Shown here one piece after another: positions 1-5,921 of a DNA stretch of 5,921 bases (position 1 is the first letter of the stretch; every line of letters begins with the position of its first letter). The notes beneath the pieces are model-generated. The model saw only the letters and a list, made by a program, of their open reading frames with translations. It searched no databases and had not been told where the DNA came from. The DNA is from Pseudomonadales bacterium (lineage in GTDB: Bacteria; Pseudomonadota; Gammaproteobacteria; Pseudomonadales; Pseudohongiellaceae). Position numbers and translations under genes: made by a program. The stretch is taken from positions 1 through 5,921 of the forward strand of contig JAKSCP010000136.1 in assembly GCA_022360535.1 (NCBI GenBank), in the 5' to 3' direction.

Positions 1-210
1 CACATAACCGCCCAGCGGAATTGGTGCAATTACGTACTCCACCCCATCTTTACCAATCCAGGATTTGGCCGCTTTGCCAAACCCGATAGAGAATCGCAGA
101 ACTTTGACCCCACAGCGCCGCGCCACCCAAAAGTGACCAAACTCATGAATGGTCACCAGGATTCCCAGGGTAACGATCAGGGCGATTACGCTGATAATAA
201 ATTCGAGCAT
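1..210 (-). CDS. rseP: RseP, site-2 intramembrane zinc metalloprotease (N-terminal 70 residues; runs off the window edge)
   Basis: The visible N-terminus begins MLEFIISVIAL and reads as a first transmembrane helix carrying the zinc-protease motif HEFGH at residues 22-26 (HExxH: H22 and H26 as zinc ligands, E23 catalytic). It continues with FWVARRCGVKV, RFSIGFGKA and, at the edge, PLGGYV, all closely matching E. coli RseP. The family cleaves the anti-sigma factor RseA within the inner membrane after DegS cuts it, releasing sigma-E, and also clears signal-peptide remnants. The second zinc ligand, the PDZ domains and the C-terminal helices lie outside the window. The ATG at 208-210 gives the family's usual start. 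The sequence just upstream (GGTAAAGCAGC) is only a weak ribosome binding site. The gene lies 58 bp downstream of dxr, its usual neighbour, and is probably read from the same transcript. Confidence 0.96.
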   Translation of the reverse strand, partial: MLEFIISVIALIVTLGILVTIHEFGHFWVARRCGVKVLRFSIGFGKAAKSWIGKDGVEYVIAPIPLGGYV

Positions 211-268
211 GCTGCTTTACCGTTGGTTAATGCTAAACGGCCCATTGAGGCGACGCTGAAAGCTGTAG

Positions 269-1453
269 TTAGTCCTTTAAAATCAGTTCTTTAGCAAGAT
301 TTCTTGCCAGTTTGTCGACTTCTCGAATAATAGCGAGACTTAGCGCCGCTTCACAAGGTGTTTTCGACAAGACCTGCTCAATGATGAGCGCTATATCACT
401 AAATCGAATCTTCCCCTCCAGAAAGGCGGCAACCGCCTCTTCATTCGCTGCATTAAGTATGACGGGTGCAGTTCCCCCCTGCTCTGCCACTTCTCGACCC
501 AAGCGCAAGCAAGGGAAACGCTGCAAATCCGGCTCAAAAAACTGCAGATCGCCAGTTTTCGTCAAATCCAGGGCAGCCGCACCAGACTCCATACGTTGCG
601 GATAAGCGAGACCGTAAGCAATGGGAACTCGCATGTCTGGATTGGCCATCTGCGCCAACACCGAACCATCCCGATAATGCACTAAGGAATGCACAATGCT
701 CTGGGGATGTATCAATACATCAATGCTGGCAGCGGGCAAGGAGAACAGAAAACTGGCTTCTATTAATTCCAACCCCTTGTTCATCATGGTCGCCGAATCA
801 ACAGAAATCTTTCTGCCCATAGACCAGCGAGGATGCTTACAAGCCTGCTCCGGGGTTATGGCGCTGAATTGGTCGAGAGGCAACTCCAGAAAAGGTCCAC
901 CGGAGGCAGTCAACGTAATCTTGTCGAGGTCGGTATTAGCAGCAGACCCATCGTTGCCTGGTAGAGAACCCGGTAGACACTGAAACACCGCATTGTGTTC
1001 GCTGTCGATTGGCAGGATCGTAGCGCCATTGTCTCGCGCCGCATCCATGAACAGTTGTCCAGACATGACCAGAGATTCTTTATTGGCAAGCAGCAATTGT
1101 TTACCAGCCTGCACTGCCGCCATGCTGGATGCCAGACCCGCTCCCCCGACAATGGCAGCCATGACCAGATCGACGTCAACATGGGCAGCGACGGAGTCTA
1201 AAGCATCAGCGCCGACCAATAATTCTGTATCGAGGTCGGCCTGACGTAACGCTACTTGCATGGATTCTGCGGCCGCTTCATCGACGACTACGGCGTATCG
1301 AGGATTGTGCTGTTCACACTGCTGCAACAGCAGATCCACGTTATCGTTTGCACTAAGAGCAAACACCCTGGTATTGGGATCAGCCTGCACTACTTGCAAG
1401 GTACTCACCCCTACCGAACCGGTAGATCCCAAAATGGTCAGCGCTCTAGCCAC
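269..1453 (-). CDS. dxr: 1-deoxy-D-xylulose 5-phosphate reductoisomerase (Dxr/IspC)
   Basis: This is the first committed enzyme of the MEP isoprenoid pathway. It converts 1-deoxy-D-xylulose 5-phosphate to 2-C-methyl-D-erythritol 4-phosphate with NADPH and a divalent metal in the cytosol. The 394 residues compare with 398 in E. coli. The N-terminal NADPH-binding loop is GSTGSVG (9-15) and LANKES is at 123-128. IDSEH (149-153) supplies metal ligands D150 and E152, and the third ligand is E229 in MMNKGLE. Substrate contacts include S184 (ASGG), H207 and K226. The flexible lid PRWSMGRKISVDS (208-220) keeps its tryptophan at 210. The product feeds the isoprenoid units used by UppS two genes upstream. 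The start codon is GTG (1451-1453), preceded by GGAG at 1459-1462 with a 5-nt spacer, so its binding site lies inside the end of cdsA. All active-site residues I checked are intact. Confidence 0.98.
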   Translation of the reverse strand: MARALTILGSTGSVGVSTLQVVQADPNTRVFALSANDNVDLLLQQCEQHNPRYAVVVDEAAAESMQVALRQADLDTELLVGADALDSVAAHVDVDLVMAAIVGGAGLASSMAAVQAGKQLLLANKESLVMSGQLFMDAARDNGATILPIDSEHNAVFQCLPGSLPGNDGSAANTDLDKITLTASGGPFLELPLDQFSAITPEQACKHPRWSMGRKISVDSATMMNKGLELIEASFLFSLPAASIDVLIHPQSIVHSLVHYRDGSVLAQMANPDMRVPIAYGLAYPQRMESGAAALDLTKTGDLQFFEPDLQRFPCLRLGREVAEQGGTAPVILNAANEEAVAAFLEGKIRFSDIALIIEQVLSKTPCEAALSLAIIREVDKLARNLAKELILKD

Positions 1454-1455
1454 GG

Positions 1456-2328
1456 TTACTCCAGCTCAAACAGCGTTAGCAACAAAGTGAGCACATAAGC
1501 TGGCGTTACCGCCACCAGGCCATCCACTCTGTCCAGCACACCGCCATGCCCCGGCAGCAGCTGACCGCTGTCTTTGACGCGGGAATTACGCTTCAACATG
1601 CTCTCCATCAGATCCCCTACCACCGCAAAGCAGGCGATCACCAGACACAATCCAAGTAGAGTGGCTACCTGCCAAGCATTTAACGCAGTGACATAATTGT
1701 GTAGCGCCCAGATGAACAATAGACCGACAGCAATGCAGGTGCCCACTCCGCCCCAGACTCCTTCCCAGGATTTGTTAGGGCTCAATTGCGGCGCTAACTT
1801 GCGCTTGCCAAAGAAGTTACCAGCGAAATAGGCACCGACATCCACCGCGGCCACCATGATTACCAATCCGATTACCAGATAACCTTGCGGTGCGAGATAC
1901 TTGAGCATGACCACACCAACCCAGGTAGGAACCAGGGTCAAAACTCCCATCAGCCCTATACGAGACTTGTCATTCCATTGTTCTGTGTTTTGTGGATATC
2001 CCTGCAGCATGAAAAACGCAACAATCCACCAAATCAGTCCCAGCAGTAACACCATACTGGAACGCATTGCATCGATGGTAGTAGCGCCAGGTCTCACTTC
2101 AATAAGGAAGAAAGCCCCCATAAGCATCAAGGCAATGGTAGTTTGATAACTTATTCGTGCACGTCGTGTATCGAGACCAATTAAGCCCGCCCATTCCCAA
2201 CTGGCTATGAGCACCACGACCGCCATAAGAAATGCGAAGTAGTAAGGGGATAACAGCGTGGTAGCAACAATCAACGCCAACAGCAGAATAACAGCAGTAA
2301 TGATTCGTAGCTTCAAACCTTCAATCAT
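1456..2328 (-). CDS. cdsA: Phosphatidate cytidylyltransferase (CDP-diacylglycerol synthase)
   Basis: This integral inner-membrane enzyme makes CDP-diacylglycerol from phosphatidic acid and CTP, the branch point for all major phospholipids. At 290 residues it is close to the E. coli length (285). It is strongly hydrophobic with multiple predicted membrane helices, starting with two near residues 9-42, then roughly 63-77, 91-107, 123-142, 150-170, 195-210 and 221-238. SPNKSWEG is at 183-190. The CDS signature lies at 243-269, seen as SMLKR, then KDSGQLLPGHGG (252-263) and LDRVD (265-269), with the conserved lysine, aspartates and the HGG turn all present. The ATG overlaps the end of uppS by 8 nt (ATGATTGA), and the upstream region offers only a weak GAGTGG-type binding site, so translation is probably coupled to uppS. 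The TAA stop is 2 bp from the dxr start. Confidence 0.98.
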   Translation of the reverse strand: MIEGLKLRIITAVILLLALIVATTLLSPYYFAFLMAVVVLIASWEWAGLIGLDTRRARISYQTTIALMLMGAFFLIEVRPGATTIDAMRSSMVLLLGLIWWIVAFFMLQGYPQNTEQWNDKSRIGLMGVLTLVPTWVGVVMLKYLAPQGYLVIGLVIMVAAVDVGAYFAGNFFGKRKLAPQLSPNKSWEGVWGGVGTCIAVGLLFIWALHNYVTALNAWQVATLLGLCLVIACFAVVGDLMESMLKRNSRVKDSGQLLPGHGGVLDRVDGLVAVTPAYVLTLLLTLFELE

Positions 2329-3061
2329 CTAGCACCACTCGATCTTCATGACCCCCGAAACGACGTTGGCGGCTCGCGTAATCGTCCAGGGCTTTTTGCA
2401 GTTCAGCATCGTCGAAATCTGGCCAGTAACAATCGCTGAAATACAACTCGGTATAGGCGAATTGCCAGAGCAGGAAATTGCTGATGCGATGTTCACCGCC
2501 GGTCCTGATACAAAGGTCTGGGTCGGGAAACTCACTGAGGCTGGTTTGCTGTTGCAAGGTATCGACGTCGATCTGATCGCTACTGAGCGTCCCTGCTTCA
2601 ACTTGCTGTGCCAACCGCTTGGCTGCCTCACTGATATCCCAGCGACCCCCGTAGTCGGCGGCAACGATCACGGTAGTACCGGTATTGGTTGCCGTCAACG
2701 CCTCCACTTCCTCCATATTTTTGATCAGTTTTGGCGAGAAATCGGACCGTTTGCCGACGAATCTGAGTCTGACATTATTCTTATGTAATTGATTGATTTC
2801 ATGGCGTTTTAATACCATGAGAAACAATGCCATGAGCGCCTGGACTTCAGTAGCTGGGCGCAGCCAGTTCTCGCTACTAAAGGCAAACAGGGTCAGGTAG
2901 GGAATCTTGCGTTTGACACAGGCATTGACGATTTCCTTAGCTGCTTCAGCACCGTGGCGATGCCCGGTCTTGGTGGGAAAACCTTTCGCTTGAGCCCAGC
3001 GATTATTGCCATCCATGATGATGGCTATATGACGTGGAACGGCTGAGGGGTCAGATGTCAT
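2321..3061 (-). CDS. uppS: Undecaprenyl diphosphate synthase (cis-prenyltransferase)
   Basis: The enzyme condenses eight isopentenyl units onto farnesyl diphosphate to give C55 undecaprenyl diphosphate, the lipid carrier for peptidoglycan and surface polysaccharide precursors. It acts at the cytosolic face of the inner membrane. The 246 residues are typical. IMDGNNRWA (15-23) carries the catalytic-site aspartate D17; the second N replaces the G of the E. coli motif. FSSENW is at 61-66. RTGGEHRISNFLLWQ (186-200) binds the isopentenyl diphosphate phosphates (R186, R192, S194), and E205 in TELYF matches the metal-linked Glu213 of E. coli. Its ATG is only 3 nt after the frr stop and in the same frame as that TGA, so no earlier start is possible. 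There is no good Shine-Dalgarno motif at normal distance, which suggests coupling to frr translation. The 3' end overlaps cdsA by 8 nt. Confidence 0.98.
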   Translation of the reverse strand: MTSDPSAVPRHIAIIMDGNNRWAQAKGFPTKTGHRHGAEAAKEIVNACVKRKIPYLTLFAFSSENWLRPATEVQALMALFLMVLKRHEINQLHKNNVRLRFVGKRSDFSPKLIKNMEEVEALTATNTGTTVIVAADYGGRWDISEAAKRLAQQVEAGTLSSDQIDVDTLQQQTSLSEFPDPDLCIRTGGEHRISNFLLWQFAYTELYFSDCYWPDFDDAELQKALDDYASRQRRFGGHEDRVVLDD

Positions 3062-3064
3062 TGT

Positions 3065-3622
3065 TCAGAATGACAGCAGATCTTCTTCTTTTACTTGATA
3101 GGAAGCTTCTACTTCCGCGATGTATTTGTCGGTGAGTTTTTGCACTTGCTCTTCGGCCCGGCGCTGCTCGTCCTCTGAGATTTCTTTCTCTTTTTCCAAG
3201 TCTTTGAAATCGGAATTAGCATCGCGGCGAATATTGCGAATTGCGACTCTGGCATTTTCAGTTTCTGCTTTCGCCTGCTTGGTGAATTCGCGGCGAGTCT
3301 CCTCCGTCAATGGCGGCATGGGAACCCGGATGGTGTCGCCATTATTGGAAGGGTTCAGCCCCAGATCGGACTTGAGGATAGCTTTTTCAACCTCACCAAT
3401 CAGATTCTTCTCCCAGGGGGAGATAACCAGTGAACGACCTTCTTCAACCGTCACATTGGCTAGCTGATTAAGAGGCGTATCGGCGCCGTAGTAGGAAACC
3501 TGGATGCCATCCAGGAGACTGGGATGAGCTCGCCCAGTGCGAATTCGCTTGAAGGCATCTTCCAAGGCGGCGAGGCTTTTCTGCATTCTTTCTTCGGCAT
3601 CTGCAATTATTTCGTCAATCAT
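3065..3622 (-). CDS. frr: Ribosome recycling factor (RRF)
   Basis: Together with EF-G, RRF splits post-termination ribosomes so subunits can be reused. The product has 185 residues, exactly the E. coli length, and matches it throughout. Domain I is a three-helix bundle built from the N-terminal helix with IRTGRAHPSLLDGI (27-40) and the two long C-terminal helices. Domain II is the small beta-rich insert around residues 31-104, including the NQLANVTVEE and SDLGLNPSNNGDTIRVPMPP segments. IRRDAN includes R132, the conserved arginine important for ribosome binding, and KEISEDE is at 146-152. The ATG at 3620-3622 has a good binding site, AGGAAA, just upstream (AGGA at 3627-3630). It sits between pyrH (45-bp gap) and uppS (3-bp gap), the normal order in gammaproteobacteria. 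Confidence 0.99.
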   Translation of the reverse strand: MIDEIIADAEERMQKSLAALEDAFKRIRTGRAHPSLLDGIQVSYYGADTPLNQLANVTVEEGRSLVISPWEKNLIGEVEKAILKSDLGLNPSNNGDTIRVPMPPLTEETRREFTKQAKAETENARVAIRNIRRDANSDFKDLEKEKEISEDEQRRAEEQVQKLTDKYIAEVEASYQVKEEDLLSF

Positions 3623-3667
3623 CGTTTCCTACCCCTTGTCACAAGTCAGGCGTTGCCAGCTTGTTTG

Positions 3668-4387
3668 CTACTCAATCAGCGTTCCGTCAGGCTTACCCAT
3701 CACATTATCCAGGAGCGAGCCAGCTTTGGTCATATTGAAGACTTTGATGGGTATTTGATGGTCGCGACTTAGGCAAATCGCCGTCAGGTCCATCACTCCG
3801 AGATTTTTCTGAATAACATCATCGTAAGTCAGTGTCTCAAACTTCACCGCATCAGGATTGGTCTCAGGATCGGCAGAGTACACACCATCAACGCGCGTTG
3901 CTTTTAGAATCAGGTCAGCATCGATTTCAATGCCACGCAGGCAAGCGGCAGAATCAGTGGTAAAGAACGGGTTGCCGGTACCGGCAGAGAAGATAACCAC
4001 ATCGCCCGCATTCAGATGACGGATAGCGGTTCTCCGATCGTAATGTTCGACCACGCCACTCATTTGGATGGCTGACATGACCCGAGTTGGAATGCTGGCG
4101 CGTTCCAGCGCATCACGCATAGCAAGCGCATTCATCACCGTGGCCAACATGCCCATGTGGTCACCGGTGACTCGTTCCATACCCGCCGCATGCAGCAAGG
4201 CACCGCGGAACAGATTGCCGCCACCTATCACCATGCCCACTTGTACACCGAGACCAACCAGCTGCCCCACTTCCACAGCCATACGATCCAGCACTTTCGG
4301 ATCAATGCCGAAATCAGCATCACCGGTCAGCGCCTCCCCTGACAACTTCAACAGGATACGGTCGTATTTGCGTCCTCGATGGGGCAT
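3668..4387 (-). CDS. pyrH: UMP kinase (uridylate kinase)
   Basis: This bacterial-type UMP kinase of the amino acid kinase family phosphorylates UMP to UDP with ATP, a step needed for all pyrimidine nucleotides. Family members are hexameric, activated by GTP and inhibited by UTP. The 239 residues compare with 241 in E. coli. Visible motifs are KLSGEAL (14-20, phosphate binding), GGGNLFRG (55-62), GDHMGMLAT (75-83), GTGNPFFTTDSAA (136-148, UMP and ATP contacts), RGIEIDADLILKAT (151-164) and DGVYSADP (167-174). The start ATG (4385-4387) has a strong binding site, AGGAAGAG, with AGGA at 4394-4397 and a 6-nt spacer. The N-terminus is a few residues shorter than E. coli's before the shared RILLKLSGEAL. 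It follows tsf after 38 bp. Confidence 0.99.
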   Translation of the reverse strand: MPHRGRKYDRILLKLSGEALTGDADFGIDPKVLDRMAVEVGQLVGLGVQVGMVIGGGNLFRGALLHAAGMERVTGDHMGMLATVMNALAMRDALERASIPTRVMSAIQMSGVVEHYDRRTAIRHLNAGDVVIFSAGTGNPFFTTDSAACLRGIEIDADLILKATRVDGVYSADPETNPDAVKFETLTYDDVIQKNLGVMDLTAICLSRDHQIPIKVFNMTKAGSLLDNVMGKPDGTLIE

Positions 4388-4425
4388 GTCTCTTCCTATA
4401 GGGTCTGCCTGTTGCTTGCTGCGCG

Positions 4426-5298
4426 CTAGCTAGCCAGTTGGGCGGCCACTTCTGCTGCGAAATCTTCCTCTTCCTTCTCGATGCCGTCACCGACTTCGAA
4501 ACGTACATAAGAAATAATATCCGCATCAGAGGCTTTTAACAGAGCACCGACTTTAGTGTCGGGGTCTTTCACAAACGGCTGGTCCAACAGACTGACTTCT
4601 GCCTTGAATTTACGAATACGGCCTTCGATCATTTTGTTTACGATCTCTTCAGGCTTACCACTCTCTTTCGCTTGTGCCGCGTAGATTTCAGATTCCTTGG
4701 CAAGGACGTCCTCAGGAATATCTTCGGCGCGCACCACCATGGGATTAACCGCCGCGATGTGCATGGCCACGTCCCGTGCCAGGGATTCATTGCCGCCCTG
4801 CAGCGCAATCAACACTCCGATTTTATTGTTATGGATATAGCTCTCCACCACGCCGGAGCTGGCAGCTTCCAGTTCTACCCGCTCAATGCGCCGCAGGTTG
4901 ATGTTTTCACCGATCTTCTGCACCAATGCCTGACGGGCATCCTCGAGCCCCGAATCCAGAATTGCGGCTACATCCGCCTCTTTGTTGGTAAAGGCAGCAT
5001 CAACAGTCTGCTCGGCAAATTGCAGAAAATTGTCATCACGGGCAACGAAGTCAGTTTCGCTGTTTACCTCAATAATCACGCCATAGTTGCCTTCTTCGGC
5101 AATGCGAGTGAGTACAACGCCTTCTGCAGCAACCCGGCTGGCCTTCTTAGCCGCCTTCAGGCCACTGGCTTTACGCAGATCTTCAATTGCCTTCTCCATG
5201 TCGCCATCAGCTTCCGCCAATGCCTTTTTACAGTCCATCATGCCAAGACCAGTGCGCTCGCGCAGTTCCTTGACCATGCTTGCGGTAATGTTAGCCAT
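4426..5298 (-). CDS. tsf: Elongation factor Ts
   Basis: EF-Ts is the nucleotide exchange factor that releases GDP from EF-Tu. From MANITAS the protein has 290 residues (E. coli about 283). The N-terminal UBA-like domain carries VKELRERTG and MMDCKKAL (up to about 27). The core follows with the TDFV motif at 82-85 that inserts into EF-Tu, and KIGENINLRR at 128-137. The coiled-coil and C-terminal module include SGKPEEIVNKMIEGRI (213-228) and SYVRFEVGDGIEK (263-275). Two adjacent in-frame ATGs exist at 5299-5301 and 5296-5298. I chose the second because it gives the family's M-A-x-I-T-A-S start and an 8-nt spacer from GAGG (5307-5310), against 5 nt for the first. The other choice would add one methionine. 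It lies 199 bp downstream of rpsB and 38 bp before pyrH. Confidence 0.98.
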   Translation of the reverse strand: MANITASMVKELRERTGLGMMDCKKALAEADGDMEKAIEDLRKASGLKAAKKASRVAAEGVVLTRIAEEGNYGVIIEVNSETDFVARDDNFLQFAEQTVDAAFTNKEADVAAILDSGLEDARQALVQKIGENINLRRIERVELEAASSGVVESYIHNNKIGVLIALQGGNESLARDVAMHIAAVNPMVVRAEDIPEDVLAKESEIYAAQAKESGKPEEIVNKMIEGRIRKFKAEVSLLDQPFVKDPDTKVGALLKASDADIISYVRFEVGDGIEKEEEDFAAEVAAQLAS

Positions 5299-5306
5299 CA
5301 TTCATG

Positions 5307-5310
5307 CCTC
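5307..5310 (-). promoter_or_regulatory. Ribosome binding site of tsf
   Basis: GAGG on the minus strand, 8 nt before the chosen tsf ATG (5298) and 5 nt before the alternative ATG at 5301. It is listed because it bears on which of the two adjacent start codons is used. A third ATG at 5303-5305 is out of frame, encodes only M-N-D-G before a stop, and is too close to the site to be a likely start. Confidence 0.55.
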
Positions 5311-5322
5311 ATAGTTTTGACG

Positions 5323-5340
5323 AAACGCCAGCCGGCGCTT
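5323..5340 (-). other. Small hairpin in the tsf leader
   Basis: On the minus strand AAGCGCC and GGCGTTT can pair (6 Watson-Crick pairs and one G-U) around a GGCT tetraloop, about 25 nt upstream of the tsf start. The following bases are CGTCAAAAC, not a T-run, so it does not look like an intrinsic terminator. It may be a leader structure, or chance. Confidence 0.3.
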
Positions 5341-5394
5341 TCATAGTAAGTTGTGTGCCCTTCGCTGCTTCGGAAGGAACTGGATAATTAGAGC

Positions 5395-5419
5395 GTCGAA
5401 CTCGCACAGGGAGTTCGAC
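5395..5419 (-). other. Perfect 9-bp hairpin in the rpsB-tsf gap, possible attenuator or processing site
   Basis: GTCGAACTC and GAGTTCGAC form a perfect 9-bp inverted repeat with a 7-nt loop (5404-5410), in the middle of the 199-bp gap between rpsB and tsf. On the transcribed strand it is followed by GCTCTAATTATCC rather than a run of T, so a strong intrinsic terminator is unlikely. In E. coli the rpsB-tsf gap is known to cause partial termination. By analogy this stem could reduce read-through or mark an RNA processing or end-protection site, but that is inference. The remainder of 5302-5500 shows no convincing gene or promoter. Confidence 0.5.
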
Positions 5420-5500
5420 TTGAAATGTTTGCTTCGCCGTTAGCGCAGAGCCTCAATTTCAAGACTCCGCCTAACAGTTTTTCCTCGCCCGATAAGCAGT

Positions 5501-5921
5501 TTAGCTATCGTCTTTTGCGGCTGCCTTTTTCTTAGCAGGCGCTTTCTTTGCAGCAGCCTTCTTGGCGGGTGCTTTCTTGGCGGCTGCCTTCTTGGCAGGT
5601 GCCTTTTTCTTGGCAGGTGCTTTCTTTGCAGTTGCCTTCTTGGCAGGCGCCTTCTTTTTAGCAGCCGCTTTCTTGGCAGCGGGCTTAGCTTCTTCTTCGG
5701 CTTCTGCCGGTTCAGCATCGTCTGCAGCAGCTTCTGCTGGTTCCGCTTCAGTTGCCTCCTCAGTTACTGCCTCTTCCTCAACACTGGCTTCTTCGGCTGC
5801 TGCTTCCGCTTCTTCCGCAGGGGCCTCAGCAGCTTCAGCTTCCTCAGTCGCGACTTCCGCTTCTTCTGTGGCGGCGGCCGCTACCGCTTCGTCTACTTCA
5901 ACAAACTCACTGTCACCACCG
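5501..5921 (-). CDS. rpsB: 30S ribosomal protein S2, C-terminal part with a long acidic-then-basic tail
   Basis: Only the last 139 codons are in the window (first full codon 5918-5920, TAA stop at 5501-5503). The first visible residues, GGDSEFVEVDE, resemble the normal end of S2 (E. coli ...AEESFVEAE), and the gene sits directly upstream of tsf, the invariant place of rpsB. The S2 fold itself lies outside the window, so the identity rests on this short match and on synteny. Where S2 normally stops the frame continues about 128 residues. Fragment residues 11-77 are Glu/Ala rich with 28 acidic and no basic residues. Residues 79-136 contain only Lys, Ala, Pro and one Thr, with 25 lysines and no acidic residue; the protein then ends DDS. 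The basic part is built of AKKAP/AKKAA pentads like histone H1 or AlgP tails. S2 binds the 30S subunit near S1, so such a tail would probably be flexible and near the mRNA or ribosome surface. A separate histone-like gene is the less likely alternative. Confidence 0.85.
   Translation of the reverse strand, partial: GGDSEFVEVDEAVAAAATEEAEVATEEAEAAEAPAEEAEAAAEEASVEEEAVTEEATEAEPAEAAADDAEPAEAEEEAKPAAKKAAAKKKAPAKKATAKKAPAKKKAPAKKAAAKKAPAKKAAAKKAPAKKKAAAKDDS
5513..5677 (-). repeat. Tandem AKKAP/AKKAA pentad-hexad coding repeat in the rpsB tail
   Basis: Ten consecutive units of the form A-K-K-(K)-A-(P/A/T) occupy fragment residues 82-134, followed by AK. In order they are AKKAA, AKKKAP, AKKAT, AKKAP, AKKKAP, AKKAA, AKKAP, AKKAA, AKKAP and AKKKAA. 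Three units carry an extra lysine. At the DNA level the units are similar but not identical: both AAA and AAG and all four alanine codons are used. The repeat has therefore diverged at silent sites while keeping the amino acid pattern. Confidence 0.9.

Noticed and set aside
2348..2788. Plus-strand open frame of 146 codons opposite uppS
   Set aside because: Antisense shadow of uppS; no family resemblance and no supporting start site.
4425..4434. Palindromic GCTAGCTAGC at the tsf stop codon
   Set aside because: It is too short to be a meaningful terminator or operator and overlaps coding sequence.
5291..5305. Four-codon minigene (M-N-D-G-stop) overlapping the tsf start
   Set aside because: The ATG is only 1 nt from the GAGG motif, too close for initiation; it is probably a chance result of closely spaced ATGs.
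4672..5346. Long plus-strand open frame opposite tsf, 224 codons
   Set aside because: It lies antisense to the strongly conserved tsf gene, has no recognisable protein features and reflects codon bias of the real gene.
5302..5500. Promoter for tsf within the gap
   Set aside because: Some A/T-rich boxes (TACTAT, TAATTAT) occur on the minus strand, but none has a plausible -35 box at 16-18 nt, so I do not call a promoter.
5513..5690. Possible programmed frameshift at A-rich lysine runs in the rpsB tail
   Set aside because: The runs read GCT AAA AAG and AAG AAA AAG, giving T AAA AAG and G AAA AAG rather than a true A AAA AAG slippery heptamer, and I saw no clear stimulatory structure.
5440..5718. 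A 92-codon arginine/lysine/proline-rich minus-strand reading frame overlapping the rpsB tail
   Set aside because: It is an out-of-frame shadow of the Lys/Ala/Pro repeat: AAG-GCN repeats read in another frame give Arg/Leu/Pro/Lys strings. The true frame is fixed by the FVE end of S2 and the TAA at 5501.

Overview
The window is a stretch of gammaproteobacterial chromosome. All eight genes lie on the minus strand, so transcription runs from high to low coordinates in the order rpsB (3' part), tsf, pyrH, frr, uppS, cdsA, dxr, rseP (5' part). This is the classic translation / nucleotide / envelope-precursor cluster known from Escherichia coli and Pseudomonas. Every protein resembles its gammaproteobacterial counterpart from end to end; examples are RseP with its HEFGH motif at residues 22-26, a 185-residue Frr and Dxr with metal ligands at D150 and E152. 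Composition looks even, with fairly balanced GC, and I see no sign of phage, insertion sequences, CRISPR, tRNA or rRNA. I infer a free-living, possibly marine gammaproteobacterium, but the genus cannot be read from this sequence.

Layout: 5501-5921 is the end of rpsB. 5302-5500 is a 199-bp non-coding gap with two possible RNA hairpins. tsf (4426-5298), pyrH (3668-4387) and frr (3065-3622) follow with gaps of 38 and 45 bp. From frr onward the genes are tightly packed: 3 bp to uppS, an 8-bp overlap of uppS with cdsA, and 2 bp from cdsA to a GTG-started dxr. A 58-bp gap then precedes rseP, which runs off the low-coordinate edge.

Together the genes serve growth. S2 (RpsB), EF-Ts (Tsf) and ribosome recycling factor (Frr) support translation. 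UMP kinase (PyrH) supplies pyrimidine nucleotides. Dxr makes the MEP-pathway isoprenoid precursor, and UppS extends isoprenoids into the C55 carrier lipid used for peptidoglycan and other surface polymers. CdsA makes CDP-diacylglycerol for phospholipids. RseP is the inner-membrane protease of the envelope stress response.

The one clearly unusual element is the C-terminus of RpsB. Where S2 normally ends, about 128 further codons encode a lysine- and arginine-free acidic Glu/Ala block (28 acidic residues), then a Lys/Ala/Pro pentad-repeat block (25 lysines, no acidic residues) resembling a histone H1 tail, ending in DDS. I found no other candidate for a new system; the rest is a conserved housekeeping operon.
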